A stretch of 64,000 bases of DNA from Antennarius striatus (taxonomy: Eukaryota > Chordata > Actinopteri > Lophiiformes > Antennariidae), in NCBI RefSeq assembly GCF_040054535.1, contig NC_090781.1, forward strand, positions 3,117,501 through 3,181,500. The letters run 5' to 3'. The translations under genes and the position numbers were made by a program. Numbering within the stretch: the first letter of the stretch is position 1; each line of letters starts with the position of its first letter. This document shows, one piece after another, positions 23,335 to 34,039 of this stretch. A model generated the notes under the pieces. The model had not been told where the DNA came from, did no database searches, and worked only from the letters and a program-made list of their open reading frames with translations.

Positions 23335-23750
23335 CCCGGGACATTTTCCTCGCCTCTGCTCCGGTTTTCGGCCTCTTTGGGTGCATCTCCTGCACCCACC
23401 CGCTCCTTACTGCTCAGTCACTTTTTCATAGCAGCTACACTGCCAGACAAGCTCTGTGCCAGTGTTAGCTGCTTGAATTTACCTCCTCCACATGCTTTCG
23501 CCTTGCGCTTCGCCATTTTGCTCTCCACTACTGCCCCAACACCTATGCTTCTTCTTCGCGTGATCTGGTGATCTAAGGTGTGAAACGCTGCCCCCGACCG
23601 AAATAAAGGGAATACAATGCTGAAAATCACACAATGTGCGGAACGCTTTGATCTAACGTTCTCTATAAAAAAGCCAAAGACAAGATATCTCATCTTTGGC
23701 ACTCAACGTGTGTATTCTATATGACGAGATATTTTGTCCTTGGCACTTAA
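23335..23750 (-). mobile_element. piggyBac remnant PB5: exon 1 and terminus only
   Basis: It matches PB2 from the middle of exon 1 (CCTCGCCTC) through MAKRKAKACGGGKFKQL (start near 23,517) to the terminal repeat, ending GGCACTTAA with TTAA at 23,747-23,750. The intron, exon 2 and other terminus are missing, so this is the complement of what PB1 lacks. The TTAA abuts Gmr1 leader sequence. Confidence 0.88.
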
Positions 23751-24532
23751 TGAATAATAATAGATGATAATAATAGAATAGTTTGCCTAGCTGGTTTTGT
23801 TTGGTATGTTAATATGAGTGCTCCTGTTAGGTGCGGTTAGTTGTGGGGATAAACTAGCTCGCTGGGTCTAGGCCGGGGGGTGGCTTAGGTGCAAGGTGCG
23901 GCTGTAGCGGCTGTGTGTAGGCCCTTGGGTTTGCGCGCACTCCGTCTCGGGGGCACAGCTCAGAGGTGGATGCGGGTCGCCAATTATTGGTTGCCCTACC
24001 TGCCTCTCGGTATCAGCTAGGCCTTTGCGGTGGCCTTCAGTGCGTAATTACCTACCGCAAACCGGCACGAAGACGGGTGGAGTTTAGATTGGGATTTATA
24101 TAGGCTAGAGGGGCACTTGTATTTATTTTTTGTGTTTGACCGGCTGGGAAACTTGAAGCACACGCAACCAGGATAGTGACTTTAGAGGCATTTGTTGCCT
24201 GTCCATCTGAGGATTTGTTGGTACAATGCACCAAAGACCAATTAAAATAGCAGACTATTATAGAATTAAGCTTGATTCAACTGATAAGAAAAAGGAGTCC
24301 ATAATAGCGATGTTGCGACACCAGTTATTTGGAGAGGGGTTTGCAGAGCCAGAAAAGGTGGCGTCTCCATTAAATGCCGCATCGGCGGTAACCACGGTAA
24401 TGTCGGGGACAAGTTAGGGTTAGGGTAAAAAAGAATTGATTCTGTTACAGGCTAAATTGCAGGCTGAGCAAGAAAAAACTAGGTTGGATGCACAATATGC
24501 AATTGATAAAATGAAACATGAGGCTATGGTAA
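23751..24532 (+). mobile_element. Gmr1-like gypsy fragment (leader and start of gag)
   Basis: It aligns with 41,600-42,300 and 47,410-48,180: GTTTGCCTAGCTGGTTTTG, GGGTGGCTTAGGTGCAAGG, then gag IADYYRIKLDSTDKK and LRHQLFGEGFAEPEKV. The gag start is changed (ATAGTG where copy 47,817 has ATGGTG). It shares with the 47,8xx copy a GGACAAGTTAGGGTTAGGG segment that is different in the main element. It ends abruptly at AACATGAGGCT, joined to 5S sequence. Confidence 0.88.
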
Positions 24533-24626
24533 GCTTACGGCACCTGGTATTCCCAGGCGGTCTCCCATCCAAGTACTAACCAGGCCCGACTCTGTTTAGC
24601 TTCCGAGATCGGACGATATCGGCGTG
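24533..24626 (-). rRNA. 5S rRNA 3' fragment (about nt 27-119)
   Basis: On minus: ACGCCGATATCGTCCGATC, GGAAGCTAAACAGAGTCGGG, CTTGGATGGGAGACC and the end GTGCCGTAAGC. Substitutions in box A (TAAACAG for TAAGCAG) and after GCC show decay. LINE A tail sequence precedes it; the Gmr1 fragment follows directly, replacing its spacer and terminator. Confidence 0.92.
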
Positions 24627-25348
24627 TTTTTTGTTTTTTTTGTCTTCTGCAAATATATTTGTTTAAAAACAATATATATTTTTGATTACAGAATACTTCA
24701 CAAACAGAAAAAAAAAAGTCTTCAAATTATTCAAACATCACATTATCACCATACAGAAATCAGAAAAACATGATAAATCAGTACATCTTCGAGAGAAAAA
24801 TTAAACAGAACAAATCATCAGCGGTATTGAAGTTCCCTTACAGAAAAAGATCCACACTTCCAATAGGCCCTCTACACTTAAATAGTGTAGGTTAAGAAAA
24901 AAGTTATCATTATTGACCTTATTTATTGGACGGGCAGCTCCAAACTCCGCTGTCTTCTGCGCCACTTCTCCAGGGCTTCCTCCATGCCTCGGAATCTTCG
25001 GTGCTCTCTTCTCCCCTTCTTCCGTCAATCTCTCAAGTCCTCCGCCTGCCCCACTCTGACTTCTGTCTCATCTTGTCTCCTCTCTTCGTGCCCCTCAGAC
25101 GGACGTGAGTCCCTCCGTGCTCTCCATTCCTTTCCATGACACCGCTCGTAATCACCTCCGTTGCTCGTTCCATTTCCATGTTGTCTATCCGCTGACAGAA
25201 TACTATCCCCCTGCCAGCATTCGCTGCTGGGGGAAACGGCAAACTCCTTTACTTATCCTTTTTCTATTATAAGTCACTTTTCCTGATCTCTCTTCTACTT
25301 CCTTAAACATGCACTGAGGTGTAAATCAAACTGAGAAGCACACTGAGT
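24627..25348 (-). mobile_element. Miniature LINE A: 5' end joined to 3' UTR, ORFs deleted
   Basis: On the minus strand it has a proper LINE A 5' end at the 5S site, about 430 bp of ORF1 5' region (matching 51,700-52,125), then a direct jump near 24,915 to the 3' UTR (matching 48,644-48,920) and the A-rich tail at the 5S 3' half. Both LINE ends and both 5S junctions are intact while ORF1 C-terminus and all of ORF2 are gone. It is about 720 bp long. Confidence 0.88.
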
Positions 25349-25378
25349 GGGCGTGTTCAGAGTGGTATGTCCGTAAGC
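25349..25378 (-). rRNA. 5S rRNA 5' fragment (nt 1-30)
   Basis: On minus GCTTACGGACATACCACTCT then GAACACGCCC, with one C-to-A change at nt 9. The LINE begins straight after GCCC. Because the other side (24,626) also begins within ACGCC, a target duplication of about 5-8 bp is implied. Confidence 0.92.
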
Positions 25379-25545
25379 AGGAGTGCTGGTCAAAAAAAAC
25401 CTATATAAAGGTGGCTGGGTAGGTAGCTCGGTTGGTAAGATGGATAGAATCATATCAAGAGTAATTCAGTCATTCTTCAAATATACAAAAAGCTATTTTA
25501 GTGTTGGATGAATTCAATTTAATCATTCAATCAATTAATTGAATG
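25379..25545 (-). repeat. Partial 5S spacer with TATA-like box
   Basis: The TTTATATAGG box is at plus 25,401-25,410. The spacer is cut at about 25,545 (AATGAAAC) and joined to the middle of LINE B2; the rest of the spacer, a 5S 3' half and the LINE B 3' end are deleted. Confidence 0.82.
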
Positions 25546-27372
25546 AAACCTGACCCAACCTATTAACCTATGCCCAAATCCTACTCTTTCTAACACCGTG
25601 TACAGGTAAAGGTGATCTACTCTATCAAAGGCCTTGTTGAGATCTAAACTAATAACTATCCCTCCTCTGTCTTCAGGTGCTCAATTGTGTCCCTAATGCT
25701 GTTGATTGTGTCTGATATGTCCCTACCCGGTATGCTATAGGCCTGTGTCTCCCCAACTACCATCCCTATCACTTTTTTAATCCTAGCTGCTAACACCCGT
25801 GCCAGTATTTTATAATCATTATTCAACATGGTGAGTGGTCTGCAATTTTCTAATCTATCCCTACTTCCTTTTTTGTGTATGATGCTAACTAGCCCTACAC
25901 CTATGTTCCCTACCATCTCTCCCTTCTCCTCTATCCATCGAAACACTTTCCCTAACACTGGCACTAACTCTTCCCTAAATTCTATATAAAATTCACCTAC
26001 AATGCCATCTATCCCTGGACTCTTATTTCTCCCTAATCCTGCTATCGCTGCCTCTATCTCTCCTGTCCCTATCTCTCTATCACACCATTCCCTATCCTCT
26101 ACACTCAACTCTCTCCCTATCTGTCCTATCGCCTGCCTCATGCTATCCTGATCTATCTCTCCCTTGCTAAAAAGTTCCCTATAATATTGTTCTACCCTAA
26201 CTGCTATCCCTACATAGTCCTTAATTATCTCTCCCTGCTCTCCCTCTATCTGCTCTATATAATTCTTCTTCTGCCTAATCTTTTCTAGCCCTAAAAAGTA
26301 TTTATTACATTTTTCACCCTCAACTACGTCCCTAGCTCTACTCCTGACTACTAATCCCCTACATCTTTCCTGCTCTATCCCTTCCAACTCATCCTTTACG
26401 TATCTCCGTCTTTCTTTTCCTCTCTATCTTCCCTGCCTCTCTATCTAAATCCCTCCTAAGTCTACTCTCCCATTCTCTTTCTTTCCCATTTTTGTGTTTA
26501 CTATATTTTGTTATTTTCTTGATTTCCTCTTTGAATCCCTCCCACCATCGTCCCGTATCCTCCTCATACATCCTGTCATTCATCCTCATTCTCAAACATT
26601 CTCTCACTCTCTCCTTGTATCTTTCATCCTTGAGCAGCCCTCCATTCATGCACCAGACCCCTCCACCTCTCCTCTCTTCTGTCGTCCCTAAACTAAATTC
26701 TAACACCACGTGATCGCTAAGTGCTGTGACTCTGTGCTCTATTCTGCCTACCTTGTCCAACGTGTCTCTAGTGCTCAGTATTAAATCTATCCTGCTCTGT
26801 TTTAACACCCCCCTAACTACCTGCCGTCTAGTGTATACCCTCCCCTCTGGATTCCTTTCTCTCCACACATCAACCATTCCTCTCTCTCTCATCACTTCTC
26901 TCAACCTTCTTCTCGACGAGTCATTCCTGAATGTACCACTCATAGACACATCCAACCTTCCACACCACACATTCATATCACCCACTACCACACACTCACC
27001 ATCACACTCTCTCCCCAATCTCTCAAAAAACTCTCTTCTCTCTCTCTCCTCATTCGGTGCATACACATTCATCAGCTTATATGTTTTGTTCATCCATTCA
27101 AACGTGATTCCAATCATCCTACCCTCACCGTCATTCACACAAACTCTCACATTCTCAACCACACCCCTTTTCACCAATATCGCCACCCCCCTTTCTCTCT
27201 CTCCCCCATTGTTCACACACATCTCACCCATCCATTCTCTCTATCTCATACTCCTGTCATCCCAGTGCGTTTCCTGTAGACATATGATGTCCCCAGCACA
27301 CGTCAGATACGTTCGCTGTCTTCTGTCAGGAGTCCTCAGCCCATTGGCGTTAAAGGAGGAGATCTGGACCAT
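25546..27372 (-). pseudogene. LINE B2 ORF2: AP endonuclease and part of RT
   Basis: The start MVQISSFNANGLRTPDRRQ is at 27,372, carrying the N and NxNG residues, then ICLQETHWD. A single TAG lies just after RSMR (about 27,240). The frame continues to 26,389 with FVVGD-type VVVGDMNVWCGRL, RSRIDLILST and ALSDHVVLEF, then after a frameshift near 26,388 to 25,656 with SPGIDGIVGEFYIEF, NCRPLTMLNNDYKI and YSIPGRDISDT. The catalytic YADD region is deleted. An enzyme of this type nicks the 5S target and primes reverse transcription. Confidence 0.9.
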
Positions 27373-27381
27373 TAGTTGTGC

Positions 27382-28594
27382 TCAAAGAAAATATTTTAAC
27401 AAAATCCATTTATTTTCTGTCTTCCCTCTTCGTCTCCCCTCTCTTCTCCCCGGTGGTCTTTTTCTAGTTTCTTTTATTCTTTCTATCTCCCCCTCACTCT
27501 CCGTGGTGTCAGTTACAGTCTCAGAACATCCCCCCCTCTCCCTCCCACAGTCCTCCTCCCTCCTCCCGTGTGTCCCCGTGTTCCCCTTTTCCTCAGTCTT
27601 CCTCCTCCCAGCATGTCCCCCCTTCTTCCCCTTCCCCTCTTCCCTCCCAGAGCCCCCCTCACCTTCTTCCATGTCCACGTTCCTCCCCTCTCCCCTCACC
27701 TTCGTGTTCACTCCTCCCGAGTTCCCCGTGTGTCCATGTCTCTGTGTCTTGATCCGTCGTGTCTTCCTTCTCTTCCTCGTCTCCGCTCATCTGCTCCTCT
27801 CCTCCATGCTCCTCCACCCGGTTCTCCTCAATCCGGTTCTCCTCCATCCGGTTCTCCTCCACCCGGTTCTCCTCCTGTCGTCCTCCCTCCATACACTCCC
27901 TTGCGTAGTGCCCTTGTTTGCCGCACCTGTAGCAGACGAATGAGGGGCATTCCCGGAGGATGTGACCCGGTCTGATGCACATTCTGCAGACCCGCTCCTG
28001 TCGGTCATGGATGACCCTGAAGTGCTCGATCCCCTCCACCGTCTCGAACTTTGTGGAGTATGGCAGTGATTTAACCTCTTCAGTGAACTTGACTTTCAGG
28101 TAGCGGGTCCCGTCCGCCACCTCCGTCCCGGGCCCATCCTCCGTCTAATCCCTGACATTGGGGTTACTCCCCACTCTCTGAGCTGGTTAAAGATTTTGTC
28201 ATCTTCCAAGTAAATCGGCAAGTTCATGAATGACACAACCATCTCATCATTTTTAATGTCTCTTCCTACAATTATGGAGTCTTTGTATTTAATTCAGTCA
28301 ATTATTTTAAGTTTTCCGTCGTCCGTCTTCATAGTTATTTCCATTTTCCCTTCTCCTCTTACTCTACAACCCAATATTATTCCACATTTTGTCTGCACCT
28401 CTTTCAGAATATCTATCGTAGACAATCTGTCCTGTCCTTCTACGGCCACAATTAGTTAAATTCTTGTCGTAATACCTCTGGATATTTCCATCCATTTTCT
28501 CCAGGTTTCCTTTTCTCAGCGCCCGCTCCTTGTCCGTGGTGGTGGTCAATTCCACCCCTGACATCCACGATGCGGGGGGGGACTTTTCTCTTCA
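27382..28594 (-). pseudogene. LINE B2 ORF1: nucleic-acid-binding protein with two CCHC knuckles
   Basis: The start is about 28,594 (MAVKRKVPPR). Frame breaks follow, then 28,120-27,659 contains GTRYLKVKFTEEVKSLPYS and two knuckles, CRMCIRPGHILREC and CYRCGKQGHYAREC, followed by an acidic imperfect repeat of (E/M)EENR. A shifted frame to 27,382 gives a basic/acidic C-terminus rich in Glu, Gly, Arg. The layout matches LINE A ORF1, including the SLPYSTKF motif, so the two families are related. Confidence 0.88.
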
Positions 28595-28711
28595 CTGCCA
28601 TCCCCTTTTTTCTACTTGATTCCTATAAAAACAAAAGTTTGAGAAGGTTATCCCTGAGTGTTGGCGTCCTGCCGCACCCAAGAAAGGAGTAATTGCTGTC
28701 GTCACACGTCA

Positions 28712-28738
28712 CGTGTTCAGAGTGGTATGGCCGTAAGC
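28712..28738 (-). rRNA. 5S rRNA 5' fragment (nt 1-27)
   Basis: On minus GCTTACGGCCATACCACTCT then GAACACG, followed at once by LINE B2's first base. It defines the LINE B cut point as nt 27 or slightly before. Confidence 0.93.
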
Positions 28739-29039
28739 AACTATGCTGGTCAAAAAAACCCTATATAAAGGTGGTTGGGTAGGTAGATAGGTTGCTTGGT
28801 TAGATGGGTACATGCATATATACTGTATATGGATAGATGGATGGAATCATAATAGGAGTCACTGGTAGTCATGCTTCATTTATACAACTACCTATTTATT
28901 TTTGAGTGGGATCTATTCAATTTGATCATTCAAAAAATTCATTCAAATAAACTTTTATTTAATACAACTTTAGCTCATAAAACAACTTGATTAATCTGTT
29001 TCCTTCCAAACGCCCTCTGCTGGCGGGGGGAGAGAAAAA
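28739..29039 (-). repeat. Complete 5S spacer between two split 5S genes
   Basis: About 300 bp. On minus it starts with the T-run terminator after the 5S end (AAACTTTTTCTC), then a CCAGCAGAGGGCG core (plus 29,009-29,023), the ATTCAAATTG block, GATA/CATA repeats and the TATA-like box (plus 28,761-28,770), about 25-30 bp before the next 5S start. It gives the repeat unit as about 420 bp. Confidence 0.88.
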
Positions 29040-29134
29040 GTTTACGGCACCTGGTATTCCCAGGAGGTCTCCCATCCAAGTACTAACCAGGCCCGACTCT
29101 ACTTAGCTTCCGAGATCTGATGAGATCGGGCGTG
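29040..29134 (-). rRNA. 5S rRNA 3' fragment (about nt 25-119)
   Basis: On minus CACGCCCGATCTCATCAGATC, GGAAGCTAAGTAGAGTCGGG, box C CTTGGATGGGAG, the variant GACCTCCTGGG, and the end GTGCCGTAAAC. LINE A2's tail is joined at CACGCCC. Confidence 0.93.
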
Positions 29135-31583
29135 GTTTGTTTTTGTTTTTTTATTATGAAAATATATTTGTTTAAAAACAATATATATATTTGATTACAA
29201 AATACTTTACAAACAGAAAAAATAACAGAAGTCTTCAACTTACCAAAACATATTGCATATCATCATACACAAATCTGAAAAACAGGGTATATCGATACAA
29301 CGTCAAGACAAAATAAATTACCAGTGATGTTATTTTGAAAGAGCTCCCTTTCAGGAAAAAGATCAACACTCCCAATAGGCCTACTACATATGAAATAATG
29401 TAGGTACTTACCATAAAACGAGAACAAAAAAACTTCCAACAGACAAAATAATCATATACCCTATAGAAAAATTCAAAACTACATTACGCCAGCAAAAAAA
29501 TACTGCCTTAAGAAAAATAAACTCATTTACCTTTTGACATTTATCAATGATTCCTCACTGTGTTGCAGTAATGCTATTATCCCTTACCAATTCCACACAA
29601 TCTCTCCACCCTCTTTACAAACCAAAAGAGAGTTGGCTTTGGTAAAGAGTGGAGCCAAACTTGCAGAGCCTTGCATCATCCTGTATTTGACCTGGGTTTG
29701 TATTATTCTTTTGAAAATTGTCCAAATAGAAATCAGTTTGTCATAGTGTGCTAAAATTTCGCCTTGATTTAATCGCCCATCTGGCATGGCTTAAAATAAA
29801 TCTGCAAAACTCTGCATTTTTGACTCTACTCTCTGTCCAGACACCAAAAAGAAAAAAGATTTCCCAAGAATCTCTGTCATTCCATACCAACCCCAACTTC
29901 TCAATCAAGCAGCGTTTCAACAAACCAAAAAATTCACACAATTCAGTACATTTCACATACATATGCATAAGGTCTTCATCTTCCACACCACACACATCAC
30001 ACTCTCTGCCAACCTCCCTGTCCAGTTGATGCAGGATTACATTAGTAAAAATTTTGTTGTCGTAGTTTGAAATCATGATCCTCTGCTTCAATGCTATTAC
30101 TTTTTATTTTCCATTTCTCCCAGATTTTATTCTCATCAAGATTTGGAAAAACCCTGCTCCAGTAGGGCAAAGAGGCCGGCTTCTGCCATACTTTCATCAG
30201 AAAAAAGTCATACAAATGTTTACACAATATCCCATATTTCAATTCTCCCCTGTGAACATATGTCAAATTTGGAAAGCCGCTTCTCCTGTCTAACACGGCA
30301 TCAGACATGATTAATGATTTCCACGTTTGTGGAATGCTTTGTAAAATAACTTGATAATAATTCGAAATTACTAGAAATCTTGCTTCATGGTTAATTTCTT
30401 TTACACCATCATATATTACCTGAGTCGGCAGAAAACCTGGCATAACTTCATACATTACATCTTTTAATTGTACAAAATTTCCTTTCAACATATTCGCATT
30501 GTATAACATTTTTCCTTCCGTTTTGATATATTCAGAAAAATTGGTAGCTCCTTTACCATGTTTAAAGAATGTACTGTGTACGTAAATGTTCCATAAATTC
30601 CGCCTGAGCGCACAGGATTTCCTTGTAGAAAAGCGGGAGTCCTGCCGTCATTGGTTTTCTCAATGTCATCAACAGCACATAATCACCAATTCTCATCACT
30701 CTATTCAGAAAATACCCCAAATTATTTAAAACCACTACCTTTCCGTTAACTTTAAGATCTCTTATCCTCCACCAATGTAGCACTACCTCTATTTTTTTTA
30801 ATATGCCTGTCCATGTTTCATCCCTTGCAGCTACACTGTCCACACGGATAAATGTACCCAACGCCTTTACATGTTTCGGCTGTACTTTCAATGATAGATC
30901 TGTTTGAGGCGGACTGTCCATATTAATGAATAGCATTTCTGATTTTTGCAGATTTATGCGAGAGCCTGATGCTTTACCATACATTTCAATTAAGTCAATT
31001 GCTCTATGTACACTGTCTAAATCTCTGACTAGTAGCGTCGTGTCATCCGCAAATTGTTGGATCAAACACTCCCCTCCCCCTGGTAACTCAATCCCTTTTA
31101 AAATCCGTTTTTAATAAAGCACTCAAAGATTCCACCACAATAGAATATAGAATTGATGACATCGGACACCCCTGCCTGATGGACCTGTGCAGTTGAAACT
31201 CATCAGTAATCATTCCATTCACTTTAACTCTGCCTGTTGCTGTGCTGTAAAATAATTTTAACCATGCTATCATCCGGTCTCCAAAACGTAACCTTTCCAG
31301 CACCCTAAACATAAATTTGTGTTCAACCCTGTCAAAAGCTTTATTGAAATCTAGAGATACGATAATACCTTTCTGTTTACTTATTTTTAAATACTCCACT
31401 GTGTCCCTTATCGTGCTTATGATGTCAGATGCCTCTCTACCTTTACTAAAAGCTTGTGTCGGTGCTATTATTGTGTGTATGACCTGATTAAAGCAGTTGG
31501 CGAAAGTTTTCATTCATATTTTATAATCTGTGTTCAAGAGTGTGATTGGTCTATAGTTGGCCAAATTAGTTTTCTCCCTTTTC
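29135..31583 (-). mobile_element. LINE family A copy A2, 3' UTR and ORF2 C-terminal half
   Basis: The 3' UTR (29,135 to about 29,720) begins, on the plus strand, after GTGG with T-rich sequence and TTTAAAAACAATATATAT. ORF2 then reads on minus up to the PB3 insertion. The element continues at 34,623. Together the two parts make about 5.4 kb, the fullest copy of family A here. Confidence 0.92.
29720..31583 (-). pseudogene. LINE A2 ORF2, RT and C-terminal zinc knuckle
   Basis: On minus, in shifted frames: NLANYRPITLLNTDYKI (split by PB3 just upstream), SLDFNKAFDRVEH, SIRQGCPMSSILYS, QQFADDTTLLVRDL (catalytic FADD near 31,050), then the thumb region RDLKVNGKVVVLNNL, KLDVMYEVMPGFLPTQ and CDVCGVEDEDLMHMYVKC (CCHC, near 30,000). 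Frameshifts lie near 31,090, 30,560 and 30,060. It encodes the reverse transcriptase of the 5S-targeting LINE. Confidence 0.9.
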
Positions 31584-32063
31584 TTAACTCATTGACTGCC
31601 AGACACTTTCAGAGTGGACAGCTCCCCAGTGCCAGAGATTTTGAGCATTTTCACTGAATTTTGAAGGCCCACCAAATATTCATTTTTTAGGCTACATAAA
31701 CATTCCACATATCACCCGAAACTTTAGACTGTCTTCTTTCATCAGAAAAAAAAATTTTGTTTCTAGCATCTGTGTGTTTAGTTATTGCCCGTATAACACA
31801 GGGTGGTTTCAGCAAAAACGGCTGATTTTGACCAGAAAACGGAGATAATGACGTTTTACTGCAGAGAAGTAAATTCAAGCAAAACTCCAACGTCAAACTT
31901 CTGAAAATACTTTTACTTATTGAAACAATGCCAACAACATTAGAAAAAACATTTTTGATGAACAAATGATTTTATAACAATTTTGAAAATTAGACAAAAC
32001 AAAGTACATTCATTTCACTCTCAACTGTCAGAACCATTTACAGGTGAGTGTGTGTGGGTGTAA

Positions 32064-33685
32064 TCAATATTTTTTTTGCGTGTGATACGCAGTGAAGCAT
32101 TCTCCTGCATGCAGGGGAATACGACAGGCCTTGCACCACATCCTGGTCTCACTCCTCCCACTCCTTCTAACACACACCCGACATTTCCTTGAGGGATGTG
32201 CCTTCTTTGTGGTGGCCCTCAAACGTTCCAGCTTGTGCCTGGACATCAGGCCATCGAGTCTGCCTTCTGGGTCTCTGTTTCTGAGTGACCTGGTTTGCAG
32301 CACGTCTTCGACCTCCATCTCCTCGCCCTCCTCATGTGACACGTGCCCCTTTTCAGTCCAGGACCTGGCAATATCCTTCATGAAATCAAGGTGCGATTTC
32401 TTGATCCCTGGGTTCCTGGACCTGAACAACACATAGGCATTGTACACACAAATCTGGAACAAATAGGCGACAAACTTTTTTGTCCAGTTTTGAGTTTTCC
32501 TGATGAAGGGGTAGTATGCAATGTTCTGGTCTAGTTTGTCCACCCCATTCATGCAGGAATTGTACTGAACCACACACTCCGGTTTGAGCTGTGCCACTTT
32601 GTACCGCTGACCCTTCTGCCACACCTCCACCCTCCGCATCCTGTCGTTGTGGCAGGTTGTTATCATCCTCACCAGGCGCTTGTCCTGCCAGGCCAAGACC
32701 AGTACCCGGCCGTTGTGTCGCACCACCTTCCCCTCCTCACCCAAGTCTGTCTTTGACGGCTCTCTGATGATCTGTGGTTCGCCACGGTTTTTCCTGAGGG
32801 TTCCACAAACATTAGTCTTTTTTTTTTACACAACTGCTCACACAGTTTTACGGAATTATAAAAATTGTCCATGAATATTGTGTACCCCTGCTCGGTCAGG
32901 CGGTCAAGGAGGGAGAACACTATGTCTGGGAGTGTGCTCGACTGGCCAACATAAGGCAACATATTATAACAATAGCCAGTCCGCGAGTCACACAAAATAT
33001 AAGATTTTATGCCATATTTGACTGGCTTCTGAGGGTTGTAAACCCTGAAGTTCAAGCGGCCACGCCACTGCAACATCCCCTCATCTATGCAAATGTTTTC
33101 ATGGGGCTGATACAGCTCTTTGAATTTGGAAATAATAGAATCAAGGACAGGACGCACTTTATAAAGTTTATCTCCAGCATCCTGTGAGGCATTGTCATTG
33201 AAGTGGAGAAACTTCCCAATTAGCTGGAACCTGTTGCGTGGCATGGTGTTGTTGAAGTACGGAATGGCTTCCATTGGATCCTCACTCCAGTACATGCTGA
33301 CGCTGGGCTTCTTTATGTAGCCGGTGAGGAACATAAGACCCAAGTATTTTTTGAGCTCTGGAACGTTCACCGGTTTCCACACCCTCTCTCTGGAGTGTGG
33401 CAGAGCTTCAGGATGTGTCTGTATAAACTGCCGTGCATACAGGTTGGTCTGAGACGCAATGTGACCCAGCAGCTCATCAGTCAGAAACAGCTCCATGAAG
33501 TCAACCGGCTGGTCTGAATCCAGGTCTGCAGCCGCATTCTGGGGACCAGGGGTTGCCACGAATGGGAAGTTAGTGGGTTTCCAGCCATCATGACTCCAAA
33601 CACCTGCATCCACCTCCAGTGATTGGCGTCTCCTCGCACCTCTCCCTCTTGCAGGTGCACGTCCTCTACTTGTTTCAGGGACTGT
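32064..33685 (-). pseudogene. PB3 transposase exon 2, one frameshift in a T-run
   Basis: The acceptor ATTTTACAG is near 33,685. The DDD catalytic residues lie in ICIDEGMLQWRG, TIFMDNFYNS and NGVDKLDQN; the Cys-rich tail CRVCVRRSGR..MWCK..CFTAYH is complete to the stop at 32,064. The only frame break I see is in the A-run encoding CKKK (plus-strand T-run ending 32,827): ten T against eight in PB2. It is the least damaged transposase in the window. Confidence 0.94.
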
Positions 33686-34039
33686 AAAATATAGAAATAT
33701 ACAATTTTACACTATATATATGCATGCTTGAAATAAGTAGGATATCATTTTACACTACATATATATATATATATATTATATACAGACATGCCTGAAATAT
33801 GTACCATTCTACAAAACATACACACACACATATTATACATATATACACACACATGCCTGAAATAAGTACCATTCTACAAAACACACACACACACACATAT
33901 TATACATATATACACACACATGCCTGAAATAAGTACCATTTTACACAAAAGAGTAATACATTCATAGATGGGGAACAACTTATGTGAGACGGAGGGCCGA
34001 CACGTGATTTTTACATCATGCAACAAAGTAGCAAAATAG

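Larger units (their letters stand above)
25546..28711 (-). mobile_element. LINE family B copy B2, complete 5' end, 3' deleted
   Basis: The 5' end (TGACGTGTGACGACAGC on minus) lies directly at 5S nt 27 (28,712). ORF1 and ORF2 follow. The copy stops within the RT at GWVRTM-coding sequence (25,546), joined to spacer. It shows the family's true 5' terminus and ORF1, which B1 and B3 lack. Confidence 0.9.

Noticed and set aside
10643..23750. Teratorn-like piggyBac/herpesvirus fusion
   Set aside because: The segment between the piggyBac parts holds C2H2 and SAMD3-like exons; no herpesvirus-type genes were recognised.
24410..24430. Interstitial telomere repeat
   Set aside because: Only two TTAGGG units; too short to be more than a coincidence, though useful as a shared marker of two Gmr1 fragments.
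26726..27943. 405-codon Ser/Leu/Pro-rich plus-strand open frame
   Set aside because: It is the antisense shadow of LINE B2, whose sense strand is purine-rich; similar frames appear opposite B1 and B3 and have no domain.
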